Origin: Prochlorococcus sp. AG-418-G18
GTDB taxonomy: Bacteria > Cyanobacteriota > Cyanobacteriia > PCC-6307 > Cyanobiaceae
Direction: 5' to 3'
Length of the DNA: 46,706 bases
NCBI GenBank assembly: GCA_003214215.1
Contig: QCLX01000009.1
Location: forward strand, 1-46,706
Part shown: one piece after another, positions 1 through 8,590 of the stretch
Layout of the letters: each line of letters opens with the position of its first letter
How positions within the stretch are numbered: position 1 is the stretch's first letter
Position numbers and translations under genes: made by a program
The notes under the pieces: generated by a model
Databases searched by the model: none
Told to the model about the DNA's origin: nothing
What the model saw: only the letters and a program-made list of their open reading frames with translations

Positions 1-752
1 TGTAATTTTTCGTAGGCCATGCTTTCATCCTCCTCTGAAAAAGTGGATTCATGTACGAGTAAATCAGCATTTTTTGATAGTGAAACAGCTGATTCACTAA
101 AGACTGTATCTGTGCAATAAACAAAACTTTCACCCTTTCTAGGAGGTCCACAGAATTCTTTCCCATCAAACTTCCTACCATCCGCTAATACTACTTTTTT
201 ACCTTGTTGCAGTTCTGAATAAATTGGACCAGGAGCTATTTTTAGAGACTCTGCTTTTTTGATATCAAATATACCTGGTTTGTCTTTTTCACTAACGCGA
301 TAACCATAAGCAGGTATTTTATGTTTAAGACAAGCGCAGTTTACTTTTATTTTGTTGTTTTCAAATAGGATTTGATTTTCTGATGCAAAATTTTCAACTT
401 CCACAAAATGTAATGGGAACGATAATTTGCAAAAACTACTTTTAAGTGCAGAATTTATAAAACTTCTCAACTCTGAAGGACCGTAAATTTCAATACCCTT
501 ACTATTTCCTGATAAACCTAAGGTAGCCAAAAGTCCAGGTAAACCATAAATATGATCTCCATGCATATGTGTAATAAATATTTTCTTGATTTGTGAAGAT
601 TTAATATTGCTTTTCATTATTTGATGTTGCGTTCCTTCTCCACAATCAAAAAGCCAAACTTCTGATGATTGTGATAATTTAAGTGCTAGGGAAGAAACAT
701 TTCTCGTTAAGGATGGGACTCCTGAGCTTGTTCCTAAGAAGGTGATATTCAC
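1..752 (-). CDS. rnz: Ribonuclease Z (tRNA 3'-end endonuclease), C-terminus cut by window edge
   Basis: RNase Z removes the 3' trailer from precursor tRNAs in the cytoplasm. My translation of the minus strand begins with GTG at 752. A TAA lies directly upstream in frame, so this is the most upstream possible start. The zinc-binding signature T-H-M-H-G-D-H is visible, with H62, H64, D66 and H67, as expected for the metallo-beta-lactamase fold of RNase Z. Further on are the conserved C-T-D-T stretch and the H-E-S-T-F motif that supply later metal ligands. About 250 residues are present; the family usually has 305-320, so only the C-terminal end lies outside the window. It is transcribed away from the next gene. 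Confidence 0.93.
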   Translation of the reverse strand, partial: MNITFLGTSSGVPSLTRNVSSLALKLSQSSEVWLFDCGEGTQHQIMKSNIKSSQIKKIFITHMHGDHIYGLPGLLATLGLSGNSKGIEIYGPSELRSFINSALKSSFCKLSFPLHFVEVENFASENQILFENNKIKVNCACLKHKIPAYGYRVSEKDKPGIFDIKKAESLKIAPGPIYSELQQGKKVVLADGRKFDGKEFCGPPRKGESFVYCTDTVFSESAVSLSKNADLLVHESTFSEEDESMAYEKL

Positions 753-825
753 TTATTTATGATATTTTTATTTTTATATCTGGATTAAATTTAAACTTTT
801 AGTCAAACTAAGGCAAATTAAGCAT

Positions 826-2016
826 TTGTTTTTAAACAAAGTGATACTTAAATTTAAAAATAATCATAGTAAATGTTGCCTGATTACTATTTTATTTATT
901 TGTGTTTTTCAGAGTCAAAGTGTTTTTGCATCTAGAGAGCCAAGAATTAGAGTTTTGATATCAAAAAATAACAATCTAAGGATTAGATCAGATAGATCAA
1001 TTCCTTTAATCATAGAGGGGGAACTGTTTTCAAGTAAAAAAATAAAAGGCTTAACTTTGAAAAATGAGAAAAATAGAAAAATTTTATATTTTGATAAAAA
1101 TAAACAAAAAAAATATGACTTAAAAAGTAATCAAAAATTTCAAATTAGATCTTTTGATGGAAGAGGTATATGGGTAGGTCAGAAAAGATTTTCTGGTAAG
1201 CTTAATCTCTTCGTACTTGATTCTGAAATATTGGTAGTGAATGTTTTAGGAATAGAAAAATACTTAAGTAGTGTAGTGGGCTCAGAGATGCCAGCAAAAT
1301 GGCCAATTGAAGCATTAAAAGCACAAGCAATTGCCTCAAGAACTTATGCTTTAAAGCAAAAGGGAAATAATTTATTTGATATAGATTCAACCCAGAAAAA
1401 TCAAGTCTATAATGGTATGGAATCAAGAACTTATAAAACTATTAGGGCCGTCAAAAGTACAAGATCTTTAGTTTTGACGTATAAAAATAAACTTATTAAT
1501 GCTTTGTTTCATAGTAGCTCAGGTGGAATGACGGAAAATAGCCAAGATGTATGGAAGAATAAATATACATATTTATCAAGTGTGAAAGATTTTGATAAAA
1601 ATAATCCAAAATTTAGATGGCAAGAAAAATTTTCGAGTAATGAATTAATAAATTTATTCCCCAAGATTGGAGGTTTAAAAAATATAGAAATTCTAGATAT
1701 AACTAGTACAGGGAGAGTAAAAAATGTAAAAGTTATTGGAGCCCATGGTTTTGATCAAATGTCTGGGGTAGTTTTAAGAAAAAGATTAGGTCTCAAAAGT
1801 ACTTTTGTAAGATTTAAATTTTTTGAGGAAAAATTAAATAATAAATTGCCTATAAAAAAAGGTTTGATAGTTTTTGGACAGGGATCAGGTCATGGAGTAG
1901 GCATGAGTCAATGGGGTGCTAAATTTCTTGCGTCTAGAGGCCAAAAAGCTGAAAGAATATTAAAGTATTTTTATAGGGGTGTACAGATTAAACCTTTTAG
2001 AAAAGATTATCTATAG
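826..2016 (+). CDS. SpoIID/LytB-domain exported protein (putative peptidoglycan-acting)
   Basis: The protein (396 aa from TTG 826) begins with a basic stretch and a hydrophobic segment ending in V-F-A near residue 35, a likely signal peptide. It carries the SpoIID core: the segment around residues 145-180 with S-E-M-P and A-Q-A-I-A-S-R-T-Y, a S-S-G-G-M-T-E motif, and the C-terminal G-Q-G-S-G-H-G-V-G-M-S-Q-W-G-A motif near residue 351. SpoIID proteins in sporulating Firmicutes are lytic transglycosylases acting on denuded glycan. Cyanobacteria do not sporulate, so here a general role in periplasmic wall remodelling is inferred. No ATG is available. TTG 826 has an AAGG about 12 nt upstream; GTG 841 is an alternative that would trim five residues. 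It ends 3 bp from convergent truB. Confidence 0.85.
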   Translation: MFLNKVILKFKNNHSKCCLITILFICVFQSQSVFASREPRIRVLISKNNNLRIRSDRSIPLIIEGELFSSKKIKGLTLKNEKNRKILYFDKNKQKKYDLKSNQKFQIRSFDGRGIWVGQKRFSGKLNLFVLDSEILVVNVLGIEKYLSSVVGSEMPAKWPIEALKAQAIASRTYALKQKGNNLFDIDSTQKNQVYNGMESRTYKTIRAVKSTRSLVLTYKNKLINALFHSSSGGMTENSQDVWKNKYTYLSSVKDFDKNNPKFRWQEKFSSNELINLFPKIGGLKNIEILDITSTGRVKNVKVIGAHGFDQMSGVVLRKRLGLKSTFVRFKFFEEKLNNKLPIKKGLIVFGQGSGHGVGMSQWGAKFLASRGQKAERILKYFYRGVQIKPFRKDYL

Positions 2017-2019
2017 CAG

Positions 2020-2943
2020 TTATTTAGCATTAAGGACTAATTTTGGATTTATATTAGATTGATCTTTATTTAAGAAGCCTATCCCTAGTAGTGTTTGTTT
2101 TTTATCTATTACTTTTATAGGTTTTTTATAATCAAAAGATTTAATTTCCTTGAAATAATTTAAATCAACTTTAATTGCTCTTCCAGTTTGCCAAAAATTG
2201 ATTTGTTCTTCATTATCCAAGATAATTGTTGAAATGTGGTTAAGAGCAGAAATTGTTGGAATAATAAAATTTTTCGAGTTTTCTTTGCCTTTTTCTTTTT
2301 CGATATCAGATATTTTTATGGAGTTTTGTTCATCAAAACCACAAGCTGAAATTCTTTTAAGTTGTAGAAGGCACCCCTCCGAATTAAGAATTTCCCCAAT
2401 ATCTCTCGCAATTGCTCTTATGTATGTTCCAGCTGAACATTTTATTTTTATTTCTATGATTCCGTTTATTTGGTCCCATTTTATTAAAGTAAGTTCGTCA
2501 ATTTTTACTTCTCTTGGTGTTAATTCAAAAATCTCATTCCTGAAAGATTTTTTATAAGCTCTCTCACCATTGACGTGCACACTAGATACTTTCGGCGGAA
2601 TTTGTTTAATAATTCCTCTAAATCTATTTAAGTACTGATCTAATTTTTCATCACTGATTTTAGGCCAACTTTTTTGATTAATTATTTCCCCATGAATATC
2701 ATCTGTGTTAGTTCTTATCCCTAATTTAATTTGACCTATATAAGTTTTTCCCTGAGGAAGATATTGTATAAATCTTGTTGCACTGCCTATCGCAATTGGT
2801 AATGTTCCTATAACCTCTGGGTCAAGAGTTCCTGTGTGCCCTACTTTTTTTGTATTTAATAACTTCCTTACTTGTTTAACACAATCATGAGAGGTACAGC
2901 CTTTGTCTTTATTGATTACTAAGAATCCATCTTTAGTTTCCAT
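2020..2943 (-). CDS. truB: tRNA pseudouridine(55) synthase TruB
   Basis: TruB converts U55 in the T-psi-C loop of tRNAs to pseudouridine. The 307-residue protein has the family signature G-H-T-G-T-L-D-P with catalytic D41, followed by the G-x-L-P-I-A-I-G-x-A-T pattern. The R-x-Y-R/K-like segment and the S-A-G-T-Y-I-R-x-I-A motif (about residues 170-180) are also present. Its length is normal for bacterial TruB. The start ATG at 2943 directly precedes a typical N-terminus (G-F-L-V-I-N-K). A 76-bp spacer separates it from the divergent methyltransferase gene, and its 3' end faces the SpoIID gene with only 3 bp between them. Confidence 0.96.
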   Translation of the reverse strand: METKDGFLVINKDKGCTSHDCVKQVRKLLNTKKVGHTGTLDPEVIGTLPIAIGSATRFIQYLPQGKTYIGQIKLGIRTNTDDIHGEIINQKSWPKISDEKLDQYLNRFRGIIKQIPPKVSSVHVNGERAYKKSFRNEIFELTPREVKIDELTLIKWDQINGIIEIKIKCSAGTYIRAIARDIGEILNSEGCLLQLKRISACGFDEQNSIKISDIEKEKGKENSKNFIIPTISALNHISTIILDNEEQINFWQTGRAIKVDLNYFKEIKSFDYKKPIKVIDKKQTLLGIGFLNKDQSNINPKLVLNAK

Positions 2944-3019
2944 TTTTAATATTAAGAATACTTTGAGAAAGATTTCTAACCATTCTATGATTTTTGTATT
3001 GGAAATTTAAAGTAAGAAA

Positions 3020-3760
3020 TTGAAAAACAATAGTTTTATATTAAAAGAGTTTTTAGATAATGCTTTTGATTTGAAATCTCATTTAATGGAATACTTATCT
3101 ATTAAAGAATGTGATTTAGATGGATTCCTTGCAAATGCAAAGATGGATTTGGCCAAATCACATCCTGGGGATGCTCTAAATGATGTTTCAGATTTCTACA
3201 CTGAAATAGTTGGAGATCGGCATGTAGCTGATTTAGCTGCTTGGCATATCACAAGCAAGGACTACATCGCTGATACTTTAAAACTTCAGGAGAGATTTTC
3301 TAGAGATTTAGTTTTAGATTTTGGAGGAGGTATTGGTACGCATGCCTTAGCTAACGCTATGTCATCAAAAGTTGAGCATGTTTTTTTTGTAGATATTAAT
3401 GAGACAAATAGAAACTTTGTTGAATACAGGGCTAAGAAATTGGGCGTCGAAAAAAAACTTACTTTTTGCAAGACAATTAAAGATACACAAATATTGAAAT
3501 TTGATACGATAGTTTGTCTTGATGTTTTGGAACATCTTGCCGATCCATCTTCTCAAATTGAGATTTTCAATGAGTTTATGGATACTAATTCTATTGCTTT
3601 ATTTAATTGGTATTTTTTCAAAGGAGAAAAAAATGAATATCCTTTCCATATAGACGATGTTCGAGTAGTAGAAAAGTTTTTTGAGACACTTCAATCTATG
3701 TTTTTAGAAGTTTTTCATCCTATTCTTATAACTACAAGAGCTTATAAGAAAATTAGATAA
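3020..3760 (+). CDS. Class I SAM-dependent methyltransferase, substrate unknown
   Basis: The 246-residue protein has a Rossmann-type SAM-binding motif I ([11 protein letters not shown], about residues 96-107), an acidic motif II (F-F-V-D-I-N) and a motif-IV-like V-C-L-D-V-L-E-H-L. This is the arrangement of class I methyltransferases such as UbiG-like or Methyltransf_11/25 types. I do not recognise the substrate. The N-terminal 90 residues precede the SAM domain and may hold a recognition helix bundle. The start is TTG 3020 (an ATG at 3086 is an alternative). Its stop overlaps the 3' end of the convergent rpmA gene by 8 bp. Nothing in the neighbourhood fixes its pathway. Confidence 0.75.
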   Translation: MKNNSFILKEFLDNAFDLKSHLMEYLSIKECDLDGFLANAKMDLAKSHPGDALNDVSDFYTEIVGDRHVADLAAWHITSKDYIADTLKLQERFSRDLVLDFGGGIGTHALANAMSSKVEHVFFVDINETNRNFVEYRAKKLGVEKKLTFCKTIKDTQILKFDTIVCLDVLEHLADPSSQIEIFNEFMDTNSIALFNWYFFKGEKNEYPFHIDDVRVVEKFFETLQSMFLEVFHPILITTRAYKKIR

Positions 3761-4013
3761 CTACGTTAACTCTTTTTCTATTTCTTAAATTTCTTTTAAT
3801 GCTCTCGAAACTTACTGTTCCTTCTTTTAGTGCAAATAGAGTGTCATCTTTGCCTTTGCCAACATTTATTCCAGGCAAAAAGGAAGTACCTCTTTGGCGA
3901 ATTAGAATAGATCCAGCGGTTACTTTTTCTCCACCATAAGCTTTAACTCCCAATCTTTTGGAATTTGAATCTCTTCCGTTTCTTGTAGAACCTGTTCCTT
4001 TTTTATGTGCCAT
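3753..4013 (-). CDS. rpmA: 50S ribosomal protein L27
   Basis: L27 sits near the peptidyl-transferase centre of the large ribosomal subunit. The 86-residue product starts [16 protein letters not shown] and contains the G-V-K-A-Y-G-G and R-Q-R-G-T motifs of the family; the length is standard. It lies 24 bp downstream of rplU on the same strand, the usual rplU-rpmA operon order. Its last 8 bp overlap the 3' end of the convergent methyltransferase gene. Confidence 0.98.
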   Translation of the reverse strand: MAHKKGTGSTRNGRDSNSKRLGVKAYGGEKVTAGSILIRQRGTSFLPGINVGKGKDDTLFALKEGTVSFESIKRNLRNRKRVNVVI

Positions 4014-4037
4014 TAGAAATTTTTAACTTGTAGATTT

Positions 4038-4463
4038 TTAAGATTTTGGTTTAGTTTCCTTCTTAACAGTTTCTTTGTTTGAAGAAGATTCTGAGCCACT
4101 CTTACCAATTGTAATAGATTTTACCATAACTCTCGTCAGTTCTTGTCTATGACCCATTTTTCTTCGTGTCTTTTTTTTGGGACGCATTTTGTAAACAAGA
4201 ATTTTTTTATCTCTTTTGTGGGATACAACCTCTAATTCAATTTTTGCATCTTTAACATAAGGTTTACCAATAGTGATCGAGTTTTTATCCTTTAAAAGTA
4301 AAACATTTTCTAGTGTTATTTTATCTTTTTCTTGTGCATTTAACCTGTCTATATCGTAGTACCGATTAACTTCGAACCAAAATTGTTGGCCTGAAGTTTC
4401 TGCTATTGCGTACAATTCATTACTCTTAGAAGAATTGCTTGAAGAGTTTTTAGAGTTTGTCAT
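4038..4463 (-). CDS. rplU: 50S ribosomal protein L21
   Basis: L21 binds 23S rRNA in the large subunit. The conserved core, from Y-A-I-A-E-T-S-G-Q-Q-F-W near residue 18 through the basic segment K-M-R-P-K-K-K-T-R-R-K-M-G-H-R-Q, is clear. At 141 aa it is longer than the roughly 103 aa of E. coli L21. The extra length is a Ser/Asn-rich N-terminal leader of about 16 residues and a Ser/Lys/Glu-rich C-terminal tail of about 22, both low complexity. It heads the rplU-rpmA operon and is divergent from kaiB across a 145-bp spacer. Confidence 0.97.
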   Translation of the reverse strand: MTNSKNSSSNSSKSNELYAIAETSGQQFWFEVNRYYDIDRLNAQEKDKITLENVLLLKDKNSITIGKPYVKDAKIELEVVSHKRDKKILVYKMRPKKKTRRKMGHRQELTRVMVKSITIGKSGSESSSNKETVKKETKPKS

Positions 4464-4481
4464 ATCTTAAAGACACTATTA

Positions 4482-4508
4482 GGCTCAAATTTACAATTTG
4501 ATTAAGCC
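4482..4508 (-). promoter_or_regulatory. Imperfect hairpin in the rplU leader
   Basis: Inverted arms CAAAT (4486-4490) and ATTTG (4496-4500) are flanked by GGCT (4482-4485) and AGCC (4505-4508), with a 4-nt bulge. Read on the minus strand this would form a stem-loop about 20 nt upstream of the rplU start codon. It could be a 5'-UTR element of the ribosomal protein operon. A chance AT-rich palindrome is also possible. Confidence 0.25.
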
Positions 4509-4528
4509 CAATAAGCGATCATAATAGT

Positions 4529-4557
4529 TTGTTTATTTTCTTATTTTGTAGTGTAAT
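4529..4557 (+). promoter_or_regulatory. Candidate sigma70-type promoter for kaiB
   Basis: TTGTTT at 4529-4534 and TGTAAT at 4552-4557 are separated by 17 bp, a good match to a bacterial -35/-10 pair. Transcription would start near 4564 and give a leader of about 45 nt. A GAGG ribosome-binding site (4595-4598) lies 10 nt before the kaiB ATG. This is pattern matching only; in such AT-rich DNA chance matches are common. Confidence 0.35.
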
Positions 4558-4608
4558 AAGTCAAGGGTTGTTTTAAATCTTTTTATATCAATTTGAGGGA
4601 CTTTAATA

Positions 4609-4926
4609 ATGGCAGCAAGAAAAACATATATTTTAAAACTCTATGTTGCTGGGAATACTCCTAATTCTATGAGAGCTTTAAATACTTTAAGAGAAATTTT
4701 AGAAAATGAATTTAAAGGGGTTTATGCTTTGAAGGTTATTGATGTACTTAAGCAGCCACAACTTGCAGAGGAAGATAAGATTCTAGCTACCCCAACCTTA
4801 TCTAAAATTTTACCTCCACCAGTTAGGCGAATTATTGGTGATCTTTCTGATAGAGAAAAAGTTTTAATTGGTTTAGATCTGCTTTTTGATGAATTAACTG
4901 AAACTGAATATAGTGGAGATAGATAA
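4609..4926 (+). CDS. kaiB: Circadian clock protein KaiB
   Basis: KaiB is the fold-switching clock protein that binds the CI ring of phosphorylated KaiC. The 105-residue product starts [15 protein letters not shown] and has the conserved [20 protein letters not shown] segment in its second half, as in S. elongatus KaiB. The ATG at 4609 has a GAGG Shine-Dalgarno sequence. It precedes kaiC on the same strand. In S. elongatus kaiA lies directly upstream of kaiBC, but here the upstream neighbour is divergent rplU and there is no room for kaiA. Confidence 0.98.
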   Translation: MAARKTYILKLYVAGNTPNSMRALNTLREILENEFKGVYALKVIDVLKQPQLAEEDKILATPTLSKILPPPVRRIIGDLSDREKVLIGLDLLFDELTETEYSGDR

Positions 4927-4999
4927 CATATAGAAAACTTATTTAATTAAAGATAAATTTAGTATTTATTTTTTATTTAATTTTTTTTTGAATAAAACT

Positions 5000-6529
5000 A
5001 TGAAAGATAAGAAAATTGGCAAATCAAATAAAATGCAAGTACAAAAATTACCTACTGGTATAGATGGATTTGATGATGTTTGTAGAGGTGGATTACCTGT
5101 ATCTAGAAGTACTCTAATTAGTGGGACATCCGGGACTGGTAAAACTGTCTTTTCTCTCCAATACCTACACCATGGAATTTGTAATTTTGATGAGCCTGGG
5201 ATTTTCGTTACATTTGAAGAGTCACCTTTAGACATAATAAGAAACGCTGCTAGTTTCGGATGGGATTTACAAGAATTAATTGATCAAAATAAGTTGTTTA
5301 TATTGGATGCCTCTCCGGATCCTGATGGTCAAGATGTAGCTGGTAACTTTGACTTGTCTGGTCTTATTGAGAGAATTAGCTATGCAATAAGAAAATACAA
5401 AGCTAAAAGAGTTGCAATAGATTCAATAACTGCTGTTTTTCAACAATATGACGCTATTTATGTTGTAAGAAGAGAAATCTTCAGATTGATAGCCAGATTG
5501 AAGGAAATAGGAGTAACAACAGTTATGACTACTGAAAGGGTAGATGATTATGGACCTATTGCTAGATATGGAGTAGAAGAATTTGTTTCTGATAATGTTG
5601 TCTTATTAAGAAATGTTTTAGAGTCAGAGAAGAGAAGAAGAACATTAGAAGTTTTGAAGTTAAGAGGTACCGTACATATGAAAGGTGAGTTCCCTTTCAC
5701 TATGGGTATGGATGGTATAAGTGTGTTTGCCCTTGGAGCAATGAGACTTACCCAGAGATCCTCAAATATTAGGATTAGTTCAGGCGTTAAAGATCTTGAC
5801 GATATGTGTGGAGGAGGTTATTTTCAGGATTCCATTATTCTCGCTACAGGAGCTACTGGTACAGGTAAGACAATGCTTGTATCAAAATTTGTAGAAGATG
5901 CTTATAACAATAATGAAAGAGCAATATTATTCGCATATGAAGAATCTAGGGCTCAATTGCTTAGGAATGCTACTAGTTGGGGAATAGACTTTGAGAAGAT
6001 GGAAAGTGATGGGCTACTGAAAATTATTTGTGCATACCCTGAATCAACTGGCTTAGAAGATCACTTGCAAATTATAAAAATGCAAATTAATCAATTCAAA
6101 CCAAAGAGAATGGCAATAGATTCTCTCTCAGCATTGGCTAGAGGTGTAAGTTTGAACGCATTTAGACAGTTTGTAATTGCAGTCACTGGTTATACAAAAC
6201 AAGAAGAAATAGCTGGTTTTTTTACTAACACGGCAGAAGAATTTATGGGCAGTCATTCTATTACTGATTCTCATATCTCAACTATTACTGATACTATATT
6301 GTTACTTCAATATGTAGAAATAAAGGGGGAAATGGCCCGAGCTTTAAATGTTTTTAAAATGCGGGGCTCATGGCATGATAAACGAATAAGAGAATTTATT
6401 ATTACTAATCGAGGTCCTGAAATAAAAGATTCTTTTTCTAACTTCGAACAGATATTCAGTGGTGCTCCTCACAGAGTAGTTCCAGATCAAAATATTCAAA
6501 ATGTTTTTAAAGGATTGGATAATAATTAG
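5000..6529 (+). CDS. kaiC: Circadian clock protein kinase/ATPase KaiC
   Basis: KaiC is the hexameric double-ATPase of the cyanobacterial clock, with autokinase and autophosphatase activity. From ATG 5000 the protein has 509 residues. A TTG at 4988 would add four residues, but the ATG gives the family-like N-terminus. Both RecA-like domains are intact. CI has Walker A G-T-S-G-T-G-K-T (42-49) and the catalytic E-E pair in F-E-E-S-P (73-74). CII has G-A-T-G-T-G-K-T and Y-E-E-S-R. The phosphorylation sites, S431/T432 in S. elongatus, are conserved as S427/T428 within I-T-D-S-H-I-S-T-I-T-D-T. The C-terminal tail after the F-S-N-F-E segment is short. The 73-bp spacer after kaiB is very AT-rich. The stop codon overlaps convergent nblS by 4 bp. 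Confidence 0.98.
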   Translation: MKDKKIGKSNKMQVQKLPTGIDGFDDVCRGGLPVSRSTLISGTSGTGKTVFSLQYLHHGICNFDEPGIFVTFEESPLDIIRNAASFGWDLQELIDQNKLFILDASPDPDGQDVAGNFDLSGLIERISYAIRKYKAKRVAIDSITAVFQQYDAIYVVRREIFRLIARLKEIGVTTVMTTERVDDYGPIARYGVEEFVSDNVVLLRNVLESEKRRRTLEVLKLRGTVHMKGEFPFTMGMDGISVFALGAMRLTQRSSNIRISSGVKDLDDMCGGGYFQDSIILATGATGTGKTMLVSKFVEDAYNNNERAILFAYEESRAQLLRNATSWGIDFEKMESDGLLKIICAYPESTGLEDHLQIIKMQINQFKPKRMAIDSLSALARGVSLNAFRQFVIAVTGYTKQEEIAGFFTNTAEEFMGSHSITDSHISTITDTILLLQYVEIKGEMARALNVFKMRGSWHDKRIREFIITNRGPEIKDSFSNFEQIFSGAPHRVVPDQNIQNVFKGLDNN

Positions 6530-8586
6530 ATAATTTCGCTGATTTCAGAGCTTGAAAAAGTATCTGTTTTATTTATAGATTGAGTTAATAATTCATCTTT
6601 ATCAGATTGTGCTAATGGCAAATCAAACCAAAAGGTTGTTCCAATTCCTAATTCACTAGCCATACGAATCTCCCCGCCATGTTTTTCGATGATCCCCCGC
6701 ACGATAGATAAACCTAAACCCGTTCCTTGCTCGGTATGCACGGAATTCTCTACTCTATAAAAACGGTCAAATATTTTTTCTTGATCTGTTTGTGAAATTC
6801 CAGAGCCTGTATCTGCGATCTCAATTCTTACTTTTGGTAATGGTGACACTAATTCGCATTGTGGAGCTCCATTTTCTGAATTGGCAGGGGGGAAGGCAGG
6901 ACAAGAATCTGGCCATGTGTAAGCTCTTATCATTAGATTGCTATTTTTTGGACTAAATTTCAATCCATTACCAACCAAATTATCGAAGACTTGTAAAAGT
7001 AAATCAAAATTCCCGAGAATCGAAGGAATAGTTTCTTCAATATCATGTGCTAATGAAACATTTTTTTCTGTAGCGTTGAGTCTGTAATTCCTTAGAGTTT
7101 GTTCTATTGCAGGTTTTATATCCATTTCCTCTAGTTGAATTATTTTTCCTGACTCTAATCTTGATAAATCTAATACATCATTAACAAGTCTGGTTAGCCT
7201 ATCAGTCTCAGAATTTGCTATACCCAAAAATTCTAGTTGTTCTTCATTTGAGAGCTGATCTTTTAAATCATGTAAGGTCTCTACGTAACTTTTAATGTTA
7301 AAAAGGGGTGTTCTTAATTCATGTGAAACATTACTAATGAATCTGTTTTGTGCTGCATTTAATTCTACTTCTCTTGTTAGATCTTGAATTGTGACAGCAA
7401 TTCCTTTTAATTCAACTTTATTAGTATCTAATACTGATTGTAGGACAATTCTTAAAGTTCTAGATGGCTCACCTAAACTAAACCTTAAATCATCTTTCTC
7501 CTTTTCTCTATTTAAGATAGATTCTATATTTGTATGTAAATCATTAGATAAAATTTCAGGTATCTCATTTAAGAGATATTTCCCTTCTAAGAATCTTCCC
7601 TCCCAACGAAATAATCTTTTTGCTGTTGGATTAGTAAGTACAATTTTACCTTGGGAATCCAACAATATTGCGCCATCAGCCATTGTGGCTATGAGTGATT
7701 GCTGCTTTATTTGAGCTGCTTTAAGTTCTTCAATGTTCGCCTCGTCATAATTTTCTAACTGAGTAGCCATTCGGTTAAATCCATTTAAAAGTTCTCCCAG
7801 ATCTCCAGTCATGGGTAAAGAAATTCTGGATTTAAAATTTCCTTTTGAAATTTCTCTAACACCTCTTACTAATTCCCTTACAGGTCTTGTAATTGTTAGA
7901 GCATTGAATACAGCTCCAAGAATTACTAAAACCCAAATAGAGATAAAAACTGCTATGGTAACCTCCCTAGTAAGTGCTGCACTTGCTAGGGCTTTTTTAT
8001 TAGGTGTGACTCCTAAAGCCAAAGTTCCTAAATATTTTCCTTTCCACAGCATTGGGACGAACACATCAGTTACTTGACCTTGAGGTGTAATATGCTGCCT
8101 AACTAATGGAAATTGTGGTCTTTTCTTTAATTCTGATGGTAGTTTTAATCTCCTAGTCAGCTGAAACTGACTATCTGAACTTGTTGGAGTGGCACTTATA
8201 GGTATTCCCAGCTGAACTATGTCATCAGCATCTGTAAAGAATATGTAACGTAGATTTCGACTTGATCTCCAAAACTTTTCAGCTACATTTGAAATTTCTT
8301 TTTTTTGGTTGTTAGCAACTAATTCTGTAACATTCCCAGACAACAATAATCCTAGATCTCGAGCATATCTAGTATCATTCATCCCTGCATCTCTTTGAAT
8401 ACTATTTAATGCAAAAAAGGTTATTCCTGTCATTAATAGACTTACAACTAAAGTTGCTATTGCTAACAATTTTGTTCTTAAACTGAAACCACCCCACCAA
8501 GCAAAAGCTCTATTGACCCAATAGTTATTATCTTCATAATCAGCAATATTATTTTTTCTACTATCTCGATTATTGGTATCTATCAT
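6526..8586 (-). CDS. nblS: Sensor histidine kinase NblS (Hik33/DspA family)
   Basis: NblS/Hik33 is the conserved cyanobacterial membrane kinase for high-light, redox and nutrient stress, signalling mainly to RpaB. The 686-residue protein has TM1 at about 39-60, an extracytoplasmic sensor region up to about 205, TM2 at about 208-230, a HAMP domain (about 230-280) and a PAS domain (about 295-400). The H-box is S-N-V-S-H-E-L-R-T-P-L with phospho-acceptor H422. The N-box lies at 534-545, and the ATP-lid motifs D-T-G-S-G-I-S (592-598) and G-T-G-L-G-L-S (621-627) are present. It starts 4 bp after the purD stop, so it is probably cotranscribed with purD. Its end overlaps the kaiC end by 4 bp. A stretch rich in Pro, Ser and Cys (about 558-585) looks like a lineage-specific insertion in the catalytic domain. 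Confidence 0.92.
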   Translation of the reverse strand: MIDTNNRDSRKNNIADYEDNNYWVNRAFAWWGGFSLRTKLLAIATLVVSLLMTGITFFALNSIQRDAGMNDTRYARDLGLLLSGNVTELVANNQKKEISNVAEKFWRSSRNLRYIFFTDADDIVQLGIPISATPTSSDSQFQLTRRLKLPSELKKRPQFPLVRQHITPQGQVTDVFVPMLWKGKYLGTLALGVTPNKKALASAALTREVTIAVFISIWVLVILGAVFNALTITRPVRELVRGVREISKGNFKSRISLPMTGDLGELLNGFNRMATQLENYDEANIEELKAAQIKQQSLIATMADGAILLDSQGKIVLTNPTAKRLFRWEGRFLEGKYLLNEIPEILSNDLHTNIESILNREKEKDDLRFSLGEPSRTLRIVLQSVLDTNKVELKGIAVTIQDLTREVELNAAQNRFISNVSHELRTPLFNIKSYVETLHDLKDQLSNEEQLEFLGIANSETDRLTRLVNDVLDLSRLESGKIIQLEEMDIKPAIEQTLRNYRLNATEKNVSLAHDIEETIPSILGNFDLLLQVFDNLVGNGLKFSPKNSNLMIRAYTWPDSCPAFPPANSENGAPQCELVSPLPKVRIEIADTGSGISQTDQEKIFDRFYRVENSVHTEQGTGLGLSIVRGIIEKHGGEIRMASELGIGTTFWFDLPLAQSDKDELLTQSINKTDTFSSSEISEII

Positions 8587-8590
8587 AAGC

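Noticed and set aside
7391-8077. Open frames of 88 and 107 codons antisense to nblS
   Set aside because: They are complementary shadows of a well-conserved kinase gene and have no independent signal.
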